From Prasinococcaceae sp. CCMP 1430 (Eukaryota > Prasinodermophyta > Palmophyllophyceae > Prasinococcales > Prasinococcaceae), in contig RQSC01000003.1 in the NCBI GenBank assembly GCA_013416795.1, forward strand, positions 1 to 28,109: a stretch of 28,109 bases of DNA, read 5' to 3'. Every line of letters begins with the position of its first letter. The first letter of the stretch is position 1. The notes beneath the pieces are model-generated. The model ran no database searches, was not told the DNA's origin, and worked only from the letters and a program-made list of their open reading frames with translations. The position numbers were made by a program, and so were the translations under genes. Below, piece after piece: positions 10,800-20,270 of the stretch.

Positions 10800-12405
10800 T
10801 CAGATCACGTAGGGCACGAAGACGTACGGGACCCTCCTCTTGTACTCCTCGAAGGCGTGGCCGTACTTCTTTTGCAAGCGCGCGTCGTCGCGCGCGAGGC
10901 GGTGCAAGATCATGGTCGTAAAAAAGACCGAGTAGAAGTACGGCAAGACGTCGCCAAAGCCACATGCGAGGCCCCAGACGAGCGCCATGACGATGTCGCA
11001 CGTGTAGTGCACCTTCCGTGCATATGCGTACCAGCCGCTGACGAGAAGCTGAGAGCTTGCATTGCCGGTCGCAACGATGACCATGGGATCCTGCAGCGTG
11101 CCCCACGGAAGCTGTGGGAACGCCCACTCTCGGGGGGCGTACGTGCCGCGGAGCTGGGCTTTGAAGCGGTTCTTCTGGCTGTTGCAGGTGTCCCACACGT
11201 AGTACGTGACCAAGAGCACCGCGGTCAGGACTGCGGTGTAGGCATGGCTGTGCTCTTGCTTGCCCAGCTTAGTCAGGATATAGTATGGCTGGTACGAGTA
11301 CACCAGAGGGACGCCAGCGGCGTTCCAGAAGATGAGCATCCAACCCCATTTCTCGTAGAAGACATCCCATGTAGTGGTGACGCACTCCTCACCCTTGACG
11401 CAGGCGTTGGTGTACAAGAAGTGCGCGCAGAGCAGGATCGCCATTGGCCCCGAGATGTTCCCATGCACTTCCGCCTGCTTGACGGCGGCTGACAGAGTGA
11501 GCAGGAAGAGGCCGATCCAAGCCACCCTTATCTCGAACTGCGCGATGTCCAGCGCGGTGTCAGTCAGGGACGTCGGACGGCCGCGCGCGCTCACGACTCG
11601 AGCACCCTTGGCAGACGCGCTAGTGCTGGCGCGCGGGCGCGCGCCTTGAAGATCGCACCATCATTTTGAGGTCAACGCCCAGAATCCTCGGGTTCAGCCA
11701 GGCGCCCATGAAGTAATCGTAGGCCGGGTTGTGGCTCATGCGATGCGTCGCCTTAGCGCCAAAGGCCCCGAGATACACAGCAAGAGACAGGGCGTCTCCG
11801 AAGAGCACCGCGATGGTGGTCAAAGGGCCCAGTTGGTCTGCCACGGTGGCCAGCGAGAAGACGTCGTAGTAGTGAGCGATCGCAAGCGCGGCCAGCGTCA
11901 CCCACCACGTGGACAACGAATTGCAATTGTAGGTGAGGACTCGAAAGCCCTCCGAAGGCACCGGCAGTCCGCTGGACTTCACACCTGGCATGAGGCTGGT
12001 CGCCGAAACAAACATCCAGCCCATGAAGCCGAAGAATATGCATGCCGCCGTGGTGTTGGGCGCGCAATCGCGCGCCAACCTCCTCACCAGGGCGCGCGCC
12101 CATGCAGCGGCGCTCTCCCCGGGCCCGGGAGCTGGCAGCCCGCCATCGTAGTACGCGTTTGAGGCGTAGAGGAAATACACGATGACGTGAGACACGACCA
12201 TGATAAATGTCGCTCCCCACGCTCCTCCGAACTCTTTGACGACCTCGGCGTCAAGCTCGATCGCGCGCTTGCGCGACCTGGTGGCCGCGCCCTTGGCATG
12301 CCCCGCCGGTTTCGACGGCAGCACCGCCGGCGGGCTCGCGTACTTGGACCGCCGCGTGTCGCCCGAGCGGGTATGGATCATGCTGCCGCGCGTCGACACC
12401 GTCAT
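10800..12405 (-). CDS. ERG4: C-24(28) sterol reductase, ERG4 family
   Basis: This family reduces the C-24(28) double bond of sterol side chains with NADPH, a late step of ergosterol-type or phytosterol synthesis at the ER. Two exons, 12405-11659 and 11537-10800, give 494 residues, typical for ERG4/ERG24 proteins. Exon 1 holds EFGGAWGATFIM and the NPAYDYFMGAWLNPRI motif. The phase 0 junction rebuilds the family sequence LKMM-FEIRVAWIGLF. Exon 2 carries LYTNACVKGEECVTTTWDVF, EKWGWMLIFWNAAGVP, GWYAYARKVHYTCD and the C-terminal YKRRVPYVFVPYVI, which favour ERG4 over delta-14 or delta-7 reductases. Multiple hydrophobic helices are spread throughout. The 121-bp intron starts GTGCGA, has CTGAC near its 3' end and ends GCAG. 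The first 45 residues are basic and variable. It is divergent from the NAD(P)HX dehydratase gene. ERG4 is best; another sterol double-bond specificity is possible. Confidence 0.88.
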
Positions 12406-12811
12406 CGCGCCGCCACACGCGCACTCGTCGCGACACCAACCGCGCCAAGGAGCACCGATCAGTCCTCCGTCCGCCGCGCTGGGCTACGCCCTGCCCGGGC
12501 GCCTGCACGCAGCACTTACGTACTGCCGCGCCACGGCGCTGTCGCCGCTCCCTCCGCCGCGCGCCGCACCGCGAGTCCGCGACACGCCGCACGCGCACGC
12601 TGTGCCCCCGCCTCCTTCCCCCCTCCTCTTGCCGCCTGCCGCACTGCCCCCGTCGCTGCCCTCGTTGCCGCACGCCTGTGCCCCGACCCCAGCTGCCACA
12701 GGCAGCGGGGCGCCTGCGCTCCCCCCGTGGTTCGAAAGGCGCGCGGCGCGCCACGCGCGCCGGGACTGCTTCAACACCCGCGTGCGCGCGCGCGCTTCGC
12801 ACAGTGCGCAC

Positions 12812-12840
12812 GTTAGGGTCAGGGTTTGAGGCAGGGTTAG
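12812..12840 (+). repeat. Short interstitial telomere-like motif
   Basis: Three degenerate units, GTTAGGG, TCAGGGTTTGAGG and CAGGGTTAG, lie close together in the ERG4/NAXD intergenic region. They resemble TTAGGG or TTTAGGG telomere units but are imperfect and few. They could equally be a Myb/telobox-type promoter element. Confidence 0.3.
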
Positions 12841-12912
12841 ATCGAGGCCATGATTCAGGCCATGCGAGACACACGATTGCTGCAGCAGGCACAGTGAGCG
12901 CGCGGAGCGCCT

Positions 12913-12942
12913 CCCCCCCCCCCCACACACACACACACACAC
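12913..12942 (+). repeat. C-tract and CA microsatellite
   Basis: A run of about 12 C is followed by about nine AC dinucleotides, then GACCCACCCAC. It lies roughly 110-140 bp upstream of the NAD(P)HX dehydratase start. Confidence 0.8.
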
Positions 12943-13053
12943 CGACCCACCCACGTACCTCTGCGTGCGCGCGCGCGGCTCTCCGCCCGTCCGCCTGCCA
13001 GCACGCCCGCCCGTCCGCGCTCCCAGCTTGTTCGCGACCCCCGCCGGGTGCCG

Positions 13054-14246
13054 ATGGCGATTGCGGGCGCGGCGGCGGCGGCGCTGCGCGCCGCGCGGCT
13101 GCTGGTGCCGCCGCTAGGCACACCCGGCCAGTACAAGGGCGCAGCCGGCGGCAAGGTGGGGGTCGTCGGTGGGTGCGCAGAGTACACCGGCGCGCCCTAC
13201 TTCGCAGGCATGTCGGCCCTGCGCGCAGGGGCCGACCTCGCGCACGTGTTCTGCGCAGAGGAGGCCGCTGCAGCGATCAAGGCGTACAGCCCCGAGCTCA
13301 TTGTGCACCCGGCGCTAGCGACCCGGTTTGACGGCAAGGCTTCCAGCGCGGGCGCGGTTCGCGAGAGCGTGCCTGTCCGGACGCGCGAGGCACTCGACGC
13401 GTGGGTGCCGCGCATGGACTGCCTCGTCATTGGGCCAGGCCTTGGGCGTGACCCGGCCATGCTGGCAGGCGCGCGTCACGCGCTACTTGCCGCGCGCAGC
13501 AGTGGCGTGCCCGTCGTTGTCGATGCCGATGCACTCGTGCTCGTCGCCAGCGAGCCCGCGCTGCTGCAGGCGGGTGGCGTCGCAGGCAGTGGAGGCCCAC
13601 CGGTGGTGCTCACCCCCAACGCGAACGAGCTCGGTAGGCTGGTGTCTGCGCTGGCGCCGGCAAGTGACGCGGCGAGACGAGCTGCTGAGACTGGCGCCAA
13701 GCCAGCACCTCGCGACGGCGCGCAGGCTGTCGCTGCGGTGCTAGCCGGGCCTGTCGTTCTTGCAAAGGGCGCCGAGGTGCGCGGGCCCAGCAGACGCTGC
13801 GTAGGGCGCGTGTGCGCGAGTGTGCGCGAGTGACCGTCGCCCACAGCGCTGACACAGCTCGCCCGTCGCTGCTCCTGCGCGCGCCGTAGGACGTCGCCAT
13901 GATGCTCGGGAGCGGTGGCGCCGGCGCAGAGTCGCGCTTCGTTGCGTGCGACGAGCCGGGAGCGCCGCGGCGATGCGGCGGGCAAGGCGACGTGCTGGCG
14001 GGCACGCTCGCCACATTTCTCGCCTGGGCGCACAGGGGGCAGGGGGGGGCCTCCGGCCCAGGCGATGACCACGAGTCCGACGTGGACGTGGTCGCGCTGC
14101 CCCCGCAATTGGCTGCCGCGTATGGCGCGTGCCTGATAACGCGGCGCGCGGCGCGTGCCGCGTTTGCCAAGCGGAAGCGGTCAATGATCGCCGGTGACCT
14201 CATCGAGGAGCTGGGCGGCGTTGTTGACGCTTTCGCCCCGTGCTGA
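13054..14246 (+). CDS. NAXD: ATP/ADP-dependent NAD(P)HX dehydratase
   Basis: This metabolite-repair enzyme of the ribokinase-like fold (YjeF C-terminal/CARKD family) dehydrates the damaged S-form hydrates of NADH and NADPH back to active cofactors. Exons 13054-13776 and 13890-14246 join in phase 0 to give 359 residues, the usual length. Visible motifs: KVGVVGGCAEYTGAPYFAGM (about 34-53), the nucleotide-site VIGPGLGRDP (125-134), VVVDADAL (154-161), LTPNANELGRL (187-196), KGAEDVA across the splice junction, and the CGGQGDVLAGTL loop (270-281), whose aspartate is the family's catalytic residue. The 113-bp intron begins GTGCGC, ends GTAG and holds GCTGACAC. ATG 13054 gives a short Ala-rich leader that could be a weak organelle signal. 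The C-terminus is divergent but contains the expected AYGACLITRRA helix. Confidence 0.92.
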
Positions 14247-14432
14247 GATATCACACCGTCAGACTGTGCCGTGCCTCCCGACCAATCAGATGCGCGCCGG
14301 CCGCGCGCGCGTGCGCGAGGTCACGCGCGAGGATACACAATGATGATACTGTACAGATCAGAACGACCGCGTCGCCATCTCGTCCGTGCGCGGGGTGAGC
14401 GACCCACAGCCGCCGGCCACGCGGCCGCCTCT

Positions 14433-17400
14433 TCACTTGGCAGACTTTTTCTTGGCCGTCTTCTCCCGCGGCGCGTCAATGAGGCCCACAGCCTGCGCGG
14501 TCGCGTTACTGGCGTCCTTGATGAGCTGCGAAAGCGACGCGTCGTGCTTCTCCGCGATCTCGGTAAATGTCTTGGATTTGTCGCCCTTGCTCATGACTGC
14601 CCCCGTTCGCGGGCCCTTGTATATCCTCAACAGGTCGTCCTCCACCCACATTGGCATGCTGAGCGTGTCGTTGAAGGCGGGAATGGCGAATTCCTGCGCG
14701 CGCTGCGCGTCTCCCAAGCGGCACACGACCGCTGACTCGGCCCAGTGGAGCTGCTTTTCGCGGAGCGCCGTCCGCACCACGTGCGCCATTTCGATGGGCC
14801 CGCGCGCCCGCTGCAACTTGGCGAGCACGTCGATCGGCACGCTGCCGTGAAAGAGCGGAAGGATGTAGTGCGCAGAAGCGACGAATTCATCGCCCTCGTG
14901 CTCAGTGTCTGGGTCGCAAAACACGTTCACGAAGCTCCAGCCGTACGACACGACCTTGCGCTTGTTCTCGGTGAGCGGATGGTCAATGCGCCGCACGTCG
15001 ACGACGTACACGAGGCTGGGGTCAACCCCTACGCCCGGGTGATACACCACGCCATCGAGGAAGCGCGGATTGAAAGCAGTGCTCTGTTGCTCGAGCTTCC
15101 TCGCCAGGTTGACCGTCTCGAGCAGCCGCATGTCCGCGCTCGAGGTCTGGGCAATGTCCTCGCTGTAGAGCCCGCCGGGCGGTGACAGGGAGTGCACCAC
15201 GCACGTGGCGTGGCCCGCGGAGGCGATGAAGTCCTTGAGCCCGCCAAAGATGCCCCTGCTGCGCTTCTCCTCGTCGACCAACCCCCCAGTGACATTCAGC
15301 ACGCCGTCGACGCTGACGATGATCCCCAGCTGGTGCACGTACCCGCTGGCGAGGCGATAGTCAAGCATGGGCATCTGGCGGCGGCGCGGCGAATTGTAGG
15401 CGTTTGCCCGCTCGTCGGTCTTGAGCACCACCTTCGCAAACTCGGCGAGCGCCTCGTCCGAGGCGACGTCGACCTCGCCGCTGGCGACGAGTCCGTACGC
15501 GCCCGCCAAGGCTGCCGTCTCCTCGCGGATGGCGGGCGCAGGCCACTCGAGGCGCCGGGCATACACGCGACGCTCCACCGGATCAGGGTACGACCCGGTG
15601 CTGGCGTACACGCCGTCCTCGTAGCGCGGCAGCAGCGAGGTACCCAGGGCGGAGTCCGCAGCGCGCGACACGATGCGGAAGAGAGCGGTCGCGCACGGCA
15701 CACGCGGGAAGGCGCGCACCTCCGCCGCGCTGAATCCCTGGACTCTCAGTGGCAGTGACGTGTGGAGCGGGAGCTGGAAGGCACCCTCGTTGAGCACGTA
15801 CGCGCGCGCCCCTTCCGGCGGCGGCGCGCGCGCCTCGAAGTCTTCTGCGCTCTCGCGGCTGACGAAGAGGTTGATCGCGGCGTAGCCTATCACACATGGC
15901 GAGCTGTGCCGATCGGCAGGGTGCAGCACGCTTGGTCGCTCGATGGTCTCCATCTGAATGAGCAGCGAGGCCTGCGGCATGTCGTCAGGCCACTCAGACG
16001 TCTGCACGACTACCCGCATACCCAGCTCCGGATGCAGCGCGCTCGAGCCCATGCGCGCGACGCTCCTCGAGAGCGGCGTCAGGCGGTCGAAGGACGTGCT
16101 CATCACGCATGCCGTGACCTGCACCACCGTGGCGTTCCGGGGCGCGAATCGCAAGCCGTCCACGTAGATCACGAAGCTCTCTCCGAGCTGGAAGGGGCGG
16201 TTCTGAGGGGAGGGCTGACCGACGTGCATCCACGCGGCGCGCGGCACTCCAGGCACGTCCTCTGCGCTCTCCTCGGGCAGCTCATCGTCGTGGCCAAGAG
16301 CGGCCCCGTCGCCACCTTCGCCATCGGCGTCGTCGCTCTCGTCGTCCGAGTCCTCAACCGGCGACACGTCCACGGCGAAGTCGAGCTTGGCGCCGTCGAA
16401 GGGCAGTCGTGCGCCCAGCGCGCCGTCAAGCAGCAGGGGTAGGCGATGGACGTCGAGCGTGTGCGAGCCGTGCAGCGCCCTGCCGGACTTGCCATCTATC
16501 AACGGAACGGATGCCCAGCCGACCGTCTCCTCACGAACGGCCCCTCCTCCCACGCTCGCCGCGCGCCGCTGCCTCTGCCAGACGATCTCGAACACGAGGG
16601 TCGTCGCGTCGCTGACCTCCACCGAATTCATTTCAATCACCTCGTCGAAGTCGTACTCGTGCATGCCGGGCACGGACGCCATCTCGCCGCTCGCCGCGCG
16701 GGTCATTCGCCGCGCATCCTCGTCTTCGTCCGGCACGATGCCCCTGTACAACGACGCCACCACGCGCGTCCCGCCGGCGAGCGAGATGGGCCCCAGCGTC
16801 TTCACGCGAATAGCAACATCGAACAGGTCGGGCTCGTAGGAGCCATCCGAGGTGCCGTCGTCCTCGTCCAGTGGCGCGAGCGTCGGGAAGCCCTGCGGCG
16901 TCCCTTTCGGGGAGCTCTTCCTCGAGTTTTCTCGCGAGGCGCGGCGCGAGTGCTCCTGTGCGGATCGCGGCGTGGCAAAGTCGGGCTCTTGATGTGCGTC
17001 GCTGCGCCGACCTGCCGAGCCGTACCCTTGCTGCTCTGGGCGGCCATGCCCGCTGCGCACGGACGCGTTGTCGGTGCGAGGCGTTGGATCGACCCCCAGC
17101 ACGCTCCCGCCGTGTACGCTCCCGGCAAGGCTGGCGCGCTCGGCTCGCGTCTTTTCGATTTCATTCTCGCGCCGCTCGCGCTCCAGCTGCTGCTTTAGGT
17201 GCGTCATTTCGCGCACGTGCTGCTCGTGCTGGCGCCGCATTGCGTCGTCCCCGGCGAGGGCCTCTGGCAGAGGGCTCACGCCAGTCGGCGGGCGCTCCTG
17301 CTGCTCGACTCTCCTCTGGGGGCGCTGCCCACGATGGGGGTGGGGTTGTTGCTGCTCGTGCTCCTGCTGCCGGGGTGGCGGCTGCTGGTTTGGCTGGCGG

Positions 17401-18437
17401 GGATACGCCCCAGGCGCCGCAGCGTCCGCGGGCGGAGCGCCAGGGTAGTGAGGCGGCGGCGGGGGATACTGCGCCATGTGAGGAGGATACGGGTATCCGT
17501 ACGGCATTGCGGGCTGCTGCGGATACCCATACGGGCCGATGTGGGGGTGGGGTGGGTAGCCATACGGAGGGTGCGGAAGGCCGTAGGGCGGAGCGTCGTG
17601 GAGATGGCCATACGGCGGTGCGCCAGCCTGCGGCTGCGCGCCAGCCAGCATCTCGGTGACCCTCGCGAGCTTCTCCTCCAGCGTGGCGATGGCGGCGTCC
17701 TTCTCCTGCTTCTTCGAATGGGCCGGCTGCTCGCCAGCCCGCGGCGCGCCCGCGGTGCCGGGCGTCGCGCCACGCGACGCGCCCATGGTGCGCGCCTCGC
17801 TCGCGCCAGTGGGCGGGCGCGACCGTTGCGCGTCGAACAACTCCACCGGGGCTCCGCCGTCGTAGCCCATCACTTTGTTTTGTCCCTTGCCTTGAGCCGC
17901 GTGCGCCGCGGACACTCCGGGAGCCACCGAGCCAGGCGCGCGGAAATTCGGCCGCGCGGGCTCCTGCTGCGCGGCGGCAGCCCTCGCCGCGGCGGCGACG
18001 GCTGCCTCGCGCCCCTTGACCTCCTTCTCTGCGACGTCGTCGGCCTCGCGCTCCGCGACCGACGGAAGCTTGCCTGCCTTGAGCGCTCGCAGAAGGACCT
18101 GATCGCGCGTGCGGGAGGCCACCGCGGCTGCGACCGCGTCGGCGATCCTCTTGTCCCGCACGGCGCTCTTCGGCTGCAGCGCCACGTTCGCCCGCGCCTG
18201 GTCCATGGCCGACAGCCTCTCGTGCAGCCTGCGCACGTCCGCATCGGCGGCGGCGGCCGCCGCCGCGCGCTGCTTGCGTCGCTCGGCAGCCTCGGCGTCG
18301 CGCGCCTCGGCCGCGGCGCCCTTCTCACGGCGCGCTCGCTCGCGCAGCATGTCGAGATCGGCCTGGGCCCTCTTGTGCGCCTCCTCTGCGACCTGGAGCG
18401 CCGAGCGCAGCTCTGGGGTCTGCGGTATGCCGCTCAT
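14433..18437 (-). CDS. Large coiled-coil and C2-like protein, CCDC17-like
   Basis: One uninterrupted frame of 1,334 residues starts at ATG 18437 (MSGIPQTPELRS). In order: an Ala/Arg/Glu-rich coiled coil (about 5-130); a low-complexity Pro/Tyr/Gly region with PPYG and PYGYP units (about 265-345); a second coiled coil (about 390-440, MRRQHEQHVREMTHLKQQLE); a beta-rich C2-like region from about 530 (DVAIRVKTLGPISLAGGTRV, VGWASVPLID); an acidic spacer; PFQLGESFVIYVDGLRFAP; VIGYAAINLFVSRES with NEGAFQLPLHTSLPL; FPRVPCATALFRIV; and a C-terminal domain with YGWSFVNVFCDP and YILPLFHGSVPIDVL. The arrangement resembles CCDC17-type proteins found in ciliated eukaryotes, so a flagellar or basal-body role is plausible. 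Nephrocystin-4 or another C2/coiled-coil family remains possible. The tail is Lys-rich. It converges on the NAD(P)HX dehydratase gene. Confidence 0.6.
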   Translation of the reverse strand: MSGIPQTPELRSALQVAEEAHKRAQADLDMLRERARREKGAAAEARDAEAAERRKQRAAAAAAADADVRRLHERLSAMDQARANVALQPKSAVRDKRIADAVAAAVASRTRDQVLLRALKAGKLPSVAEREADDVAEKEVKGREAAVAAAARAAAAQQEPARPNFRAPGSVAPGVSAAHAAQGKGQNKVMGYDGGAPVELFDAQRSRPPTGASEARTMGASRGATPGTAGAPRAGEQPAHSKKQEKDAAIATLEEKLARVTEMLAGAQPQAGAPPYGHLHDAPPYGLPHPPYGYPPHPHIGPYGYPQQPAMPYGYPYPPHMAQYPPPPPHYPGAPPADAAAPGAYPRQPNQQPPPRQQEHEQQQPHPHRGQRPQRRVEQQERPPTGVSPLPEALAGDDAMRRQHEQHVREMTHLKQQLERERRENEIEKTRAERASLAGSVHGGSVLGVDPTPRTDNASVRSGHGRPEQQGYGSAGRRSDAHQEPDFATPRSAQEHSRRASRENSRKSSPKGTPQGFPTLAPLDEDDGTSDGSYEPDLFDVAIRVKTLGPISLAGGTRVVASLYRGIVPDEDEDARRMTRAASGEMASVPGMHEYDFDEVIEMNSVEVSDATTLVFEIVWQRQRRAASVGGGAVREETVGWASVPLIDGKSGRALHGSHTLDVHRLPLLLDGALGARLPFDGAKLDFAVDVSPVEDSDDESDDADGEGGDGAALGHDDELPEESAEDVPGVPRAAWMHVGQPSPQNRPFQLGESFVIYVDGLRFAPRNATVVQVTACVMSTSFDRLTPLSRSVARMGSSALHPELGMRVVVQTSEWPDDMPQASLLIQMETIERPSVLHPADRHSSPCVIGYAAINLFVSRESAEDFEARAPPPEGARAYVLNEGAFQLPLHTSLPLRVQGFSAAEVRAFPRVPCATALFRIVSRAADSALGTSLLPRYEDGVYASTGSYPDPVERRVYARRLEWPAPAIREETAALAGAYGLVASGEVDVASDEALAEFAKVVLKTDERANAYNSPRRRQMPMLDYRLASGYVHQLGIIVSVDGVLNVTGGLVDEEKRSRGIFGGLKDFIASAGHATCVVHSLSPPGGLYSEDIAQTSSADMRLLETVNLARKLEQQSTAFNPRFLDGVVYHPGVGVDPSLVYVVDVRRIDHPLTENKRKVVSYGWSFVNVFCDPDTEHEGDEFVASAHYILPLFHGSVPIDVLAKLQRARGPIEMAHVVRTALREKQLHWAESAVVCRLGDAQRAQEFAIPAFNDTLSMPMWVEDDLLRIYKGPRTGAVMSKGDKSKTFTEIAEKHDASLSQLIKDASNATAQAVGLIDAPREKTAKKKSAK

Positions 18438-18483
18438 GGCGGCGGTTTGGCCCCGCGGGAGGGGGGGAGGGCCGGGGGGGGGA

Positions 18484-18573
18484 GCCACGCGCGTGCGATT
18501 GAGTGGATGCGTGGGCGGATGTGGCGCGCCACAGCGCGCGCACGCGTGGCGGTGCCACGCGCGTGCGATTGAG
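18484..18573 (+). repeat. Two exact 20-bp direct repeats
   Basis: GCCACGCGCGTGCGATTGAG occurs at 18484-18503 and again at 18554-18573, 70 bp apart. Between them lies CACGCGTGGC, nearly an inverted copy of the repeat's first part. The pair is 47-136 bp upstream of the CCDC17-like start codon, so it could be a promoter element or a duplication remnant. Confidence 0.6.
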
Positions 18574-18732
18574 AGGGGGGGGGGGAAAGAGAGAGAGCGA
18601 GCGCTTGTGTGTTGGGGCTGGCGGCGACGTCGGCGGCCGAGGCGGCGGCGGCGGCGCGCTCCGGGGGGCTGCCGCATCCGCAGCTCCCTCTGGCGCCCCG
18701 TGCGCGAGGCACATGTGGGCGTAAGTGGTCGT

Positions 18733-18762
18733 GGGGGGTTGGGGGGGTTGGGGGGGAAGGGG
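18733..18762 (+). other. G-quadruplex-capable G-run cluster
   Basis: Four G runs of 6, 7, 7 and 4 bases are separated by only two bases (TT, TT, AA). This fits the usual G4 sequence rule. It lies in the region upstream of the CCDC17-like gene. Confidence 0.6.
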
Positions 18763-19266
18763 CGCCGCCGGGCCGCTCGCGGCCGTCTGCCTGTCCCCGC
18801 GGCTCGGATGGACGGACGGAGGTCCCCCCGGGGAACGCGTGGTGCCGGCGCCAATCGGGCCGAGCGCGGTGCGCCCGAATCGTACCGGACAAAAACACGC
18901 GCATGCGTTCTGATTGAATTCTCACGAGGTCAGACTCGCCCGTGGGTAAAAACCCTCCGGCCGCGGGGGACCTATTCCGGACGCACCCCCCAACAAACAG
19001 CCGTTGGCAGCAGGCACGCACGCAGCGCGCGGGAGTTGAGGTTTTGGGGTTCTATTTGAGGTAGGGTCCTTACATGCGGCGCCTCGCGTGCGTTTTGACC
19101 ACGGCGGCGCGCGCGGTCGTGGGTGTTGTTGACCCGTTCGCGCGCGCGGGATGGGGCGCGGCACCCTTCGAACGGGCGCCATCAGAACGCATTCGGGGCG
19201 TCGCCCGCTCGCCGCGCGCGCGCTGTGTGTGCGCGGGGAGGGAGGGGGGCGGGGCACGCGGCGTGA

Positions 19267-20211
19267 AGTGACGCCGGCGCGCTGCACGCCCGCGACACGG
19301 CCGCGGCAGCGTATGAGGCGGCTCTCGGCGAGGGCACGGCGTCCCTGCGCCAGCTCGCCGCTGCGCAGACGGCCGCCGCCAGAGCGAGCGCGAGGCCCGC
19401 ACCTTTCATCAAGCCGCCGGCCGACCCCAATACGCTCCCGCCGGATGCGGCCGCGCTGGCGCGCCGCGCTGCTGGCATCTCACAGCTCGCCGTCGTGCAG
19501 GCGGCTGCCGAGGCGGCCGCGAGCTGGGAGGCTGCAAGCGCCGCCGAGGCCGCGCCGAAGAAGCCCGCGAAGAAACCGAAGCGCACGAAAGGCGTCGCGC
19601 ACCCCTCGCCCGCACCGCGTCACATGACTCTCGCGGACTTGGAAAGCAGCGGGGAGAATGGGCTGGTGTCTTTTGCCGTGGAGAAAGGGGTGCAGCGCGC
19701 GCTGGAGCTCTTGGCGGCTGGTGGGGTTGAAGGTGACGAATATATTCGGGCGCACACTCTCTCGCCACCCGAGGCGCGGGTGGCGCCCCCGGCCGCCGCG
19801 GTCAAGGCCGCGCGCGCGGCCGCGTCCGCTGCGGCGGTCGCTGCGGAGCGCGCGGACGCGTCGTGGGGCGACAGCGTGCTCGCAGCGGCGCTGGGCACCG
19901 CGCGCGACGAGCTCGTGCAGATCAAGGGCAAGGCGAAGGATGACGTTCTCGGTGGAAAGGAGACAGATGAGGCGATGGATGGGGGCGGGAAAGACGCGCG
20001 TGTCGCAGCGGGCGTCGCTGCGTCCGCGGCAGGCGCGCGCGTCGCCGCGGGCGAAGCAGCGGCGGTGCCGTCGGCCGATGCGGTCGTCGTCAGCGAGGGG
20101 GCGATGAGGACGGCTTGGGAGGCAGCTCGGGGGTTTTCGAGGGATGAGGAGGAGGTGGTAGGAAGAGAAGGGGGCACGGCGGCGGCGGGCAAGGTGGTTG
20201 GGGGGGGGTGA
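19267..20211 (+). CDS. Ala-rich protein of unknown function, 5' end unresolved
   Basis: From an in-frame stop at 19264-19266 the frame stays open to TGA at 20211 and has protein-like character: DTAAAAYEAALGEGTASLRQLAAAQTA, then PFIKPPADPNTLPPDAAALARRA, a basic stretch APKKPAKKPKRTKG, then MTLADLESSGENGLVSFAVE and long Ala-rich helices ending GKVVGGG. I recognise no family. No ATG suits the left end; the first in-frame ATG is at 19624 (MTLADLE). A spliced first exon is likely, perhaps from ATG 19074, whose product MRRLACVLTTAARAVVG resembles a mitochondrial presequence, but I could not find a junction that keeps phase. The left boundary is therefore the limit of the open frame, not a start. 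GC-rich Ala coding could also inflate this frame. Confidence 0.45.
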   Translation, partial: SDAGALHARDTAAAAYEAALGEGTASLRQLAAAQTAAARASARPAPFIKPPADPNTLPPDAAALARRAAGISQLAVVQAAAEAAASWEAASAAEAAPKKPAKKPKRTKGVAHPSPAPRHMTLADLESSGENGLVSFAVEKGVQRALELLAAGGVEGDEYIRAHTLSPPEARVAPPAAAVKAARAAASAAAVAAERADASWGDSVLAAALGTARDELVQIKGKAKDDVLGGKETDEAMDGGGKDARVAAGVAASAAGARVAAGEAAAVPSADAVVVSEGAMRTAWEAARGFSRDEEEVVGREGGTAAAGKVVGGG

Positions 20212-20230
20212 TGAGCCTCTGACGAGCCGA

Positions 20231-20260
20231 GAACCGGCGAGAGCCGAACCGGCGAGAGCC
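20231..20260 (+). repeat. 15-bp tandem duplication
   Basis: The unit GAACCGGCGAGAGCC occurs twice head to tail (20231-20245, 20246-20260), followed by a partial third copy. It sits just left of the 47-bp repeats. Confidence 0.75.
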
Positions 20261-20270
20261 GAACATGCGG

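Larger units (their letters stand above)
12406..13053. other. Divergent promoter region, ERG4 / NAD(P)HX dehydratase
   Basis: This 648-bp stretch separates two outward-facing genes and must contain both promoters. It is very GC-rich in its left part, has a telomere-like GGGTTAG cluster (12812-12840) and a C-tract plus CA microsatellite (12913-12942). No TATA box is evident. Confidence 0.4.
18438..19266. other. Intergenic region with direct repeats and G-tracts
   Basis: The region between the CCDC17-like start and the Ala-rich gene has no recognisable coding sequence of its own. It contains a 20-bp direct repeat (18484-18573), purine tracts (18570-18600) and a G-run cluster (18733-18762). A missing first exon of the Ala-rich gene may lie in its right part, where an ATG at 19074 opens an Arg/Ala-rich frame. 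Confidence 0.4.

Noticed and set aside
12251-13123. Long minus-strand Arg/Ala-rich frames in the ERG4/NAXD intergenic region.
   Set aside because: Composition is that of random GC-rich DNA, and they overlap simple repeats and the ERG4 start.
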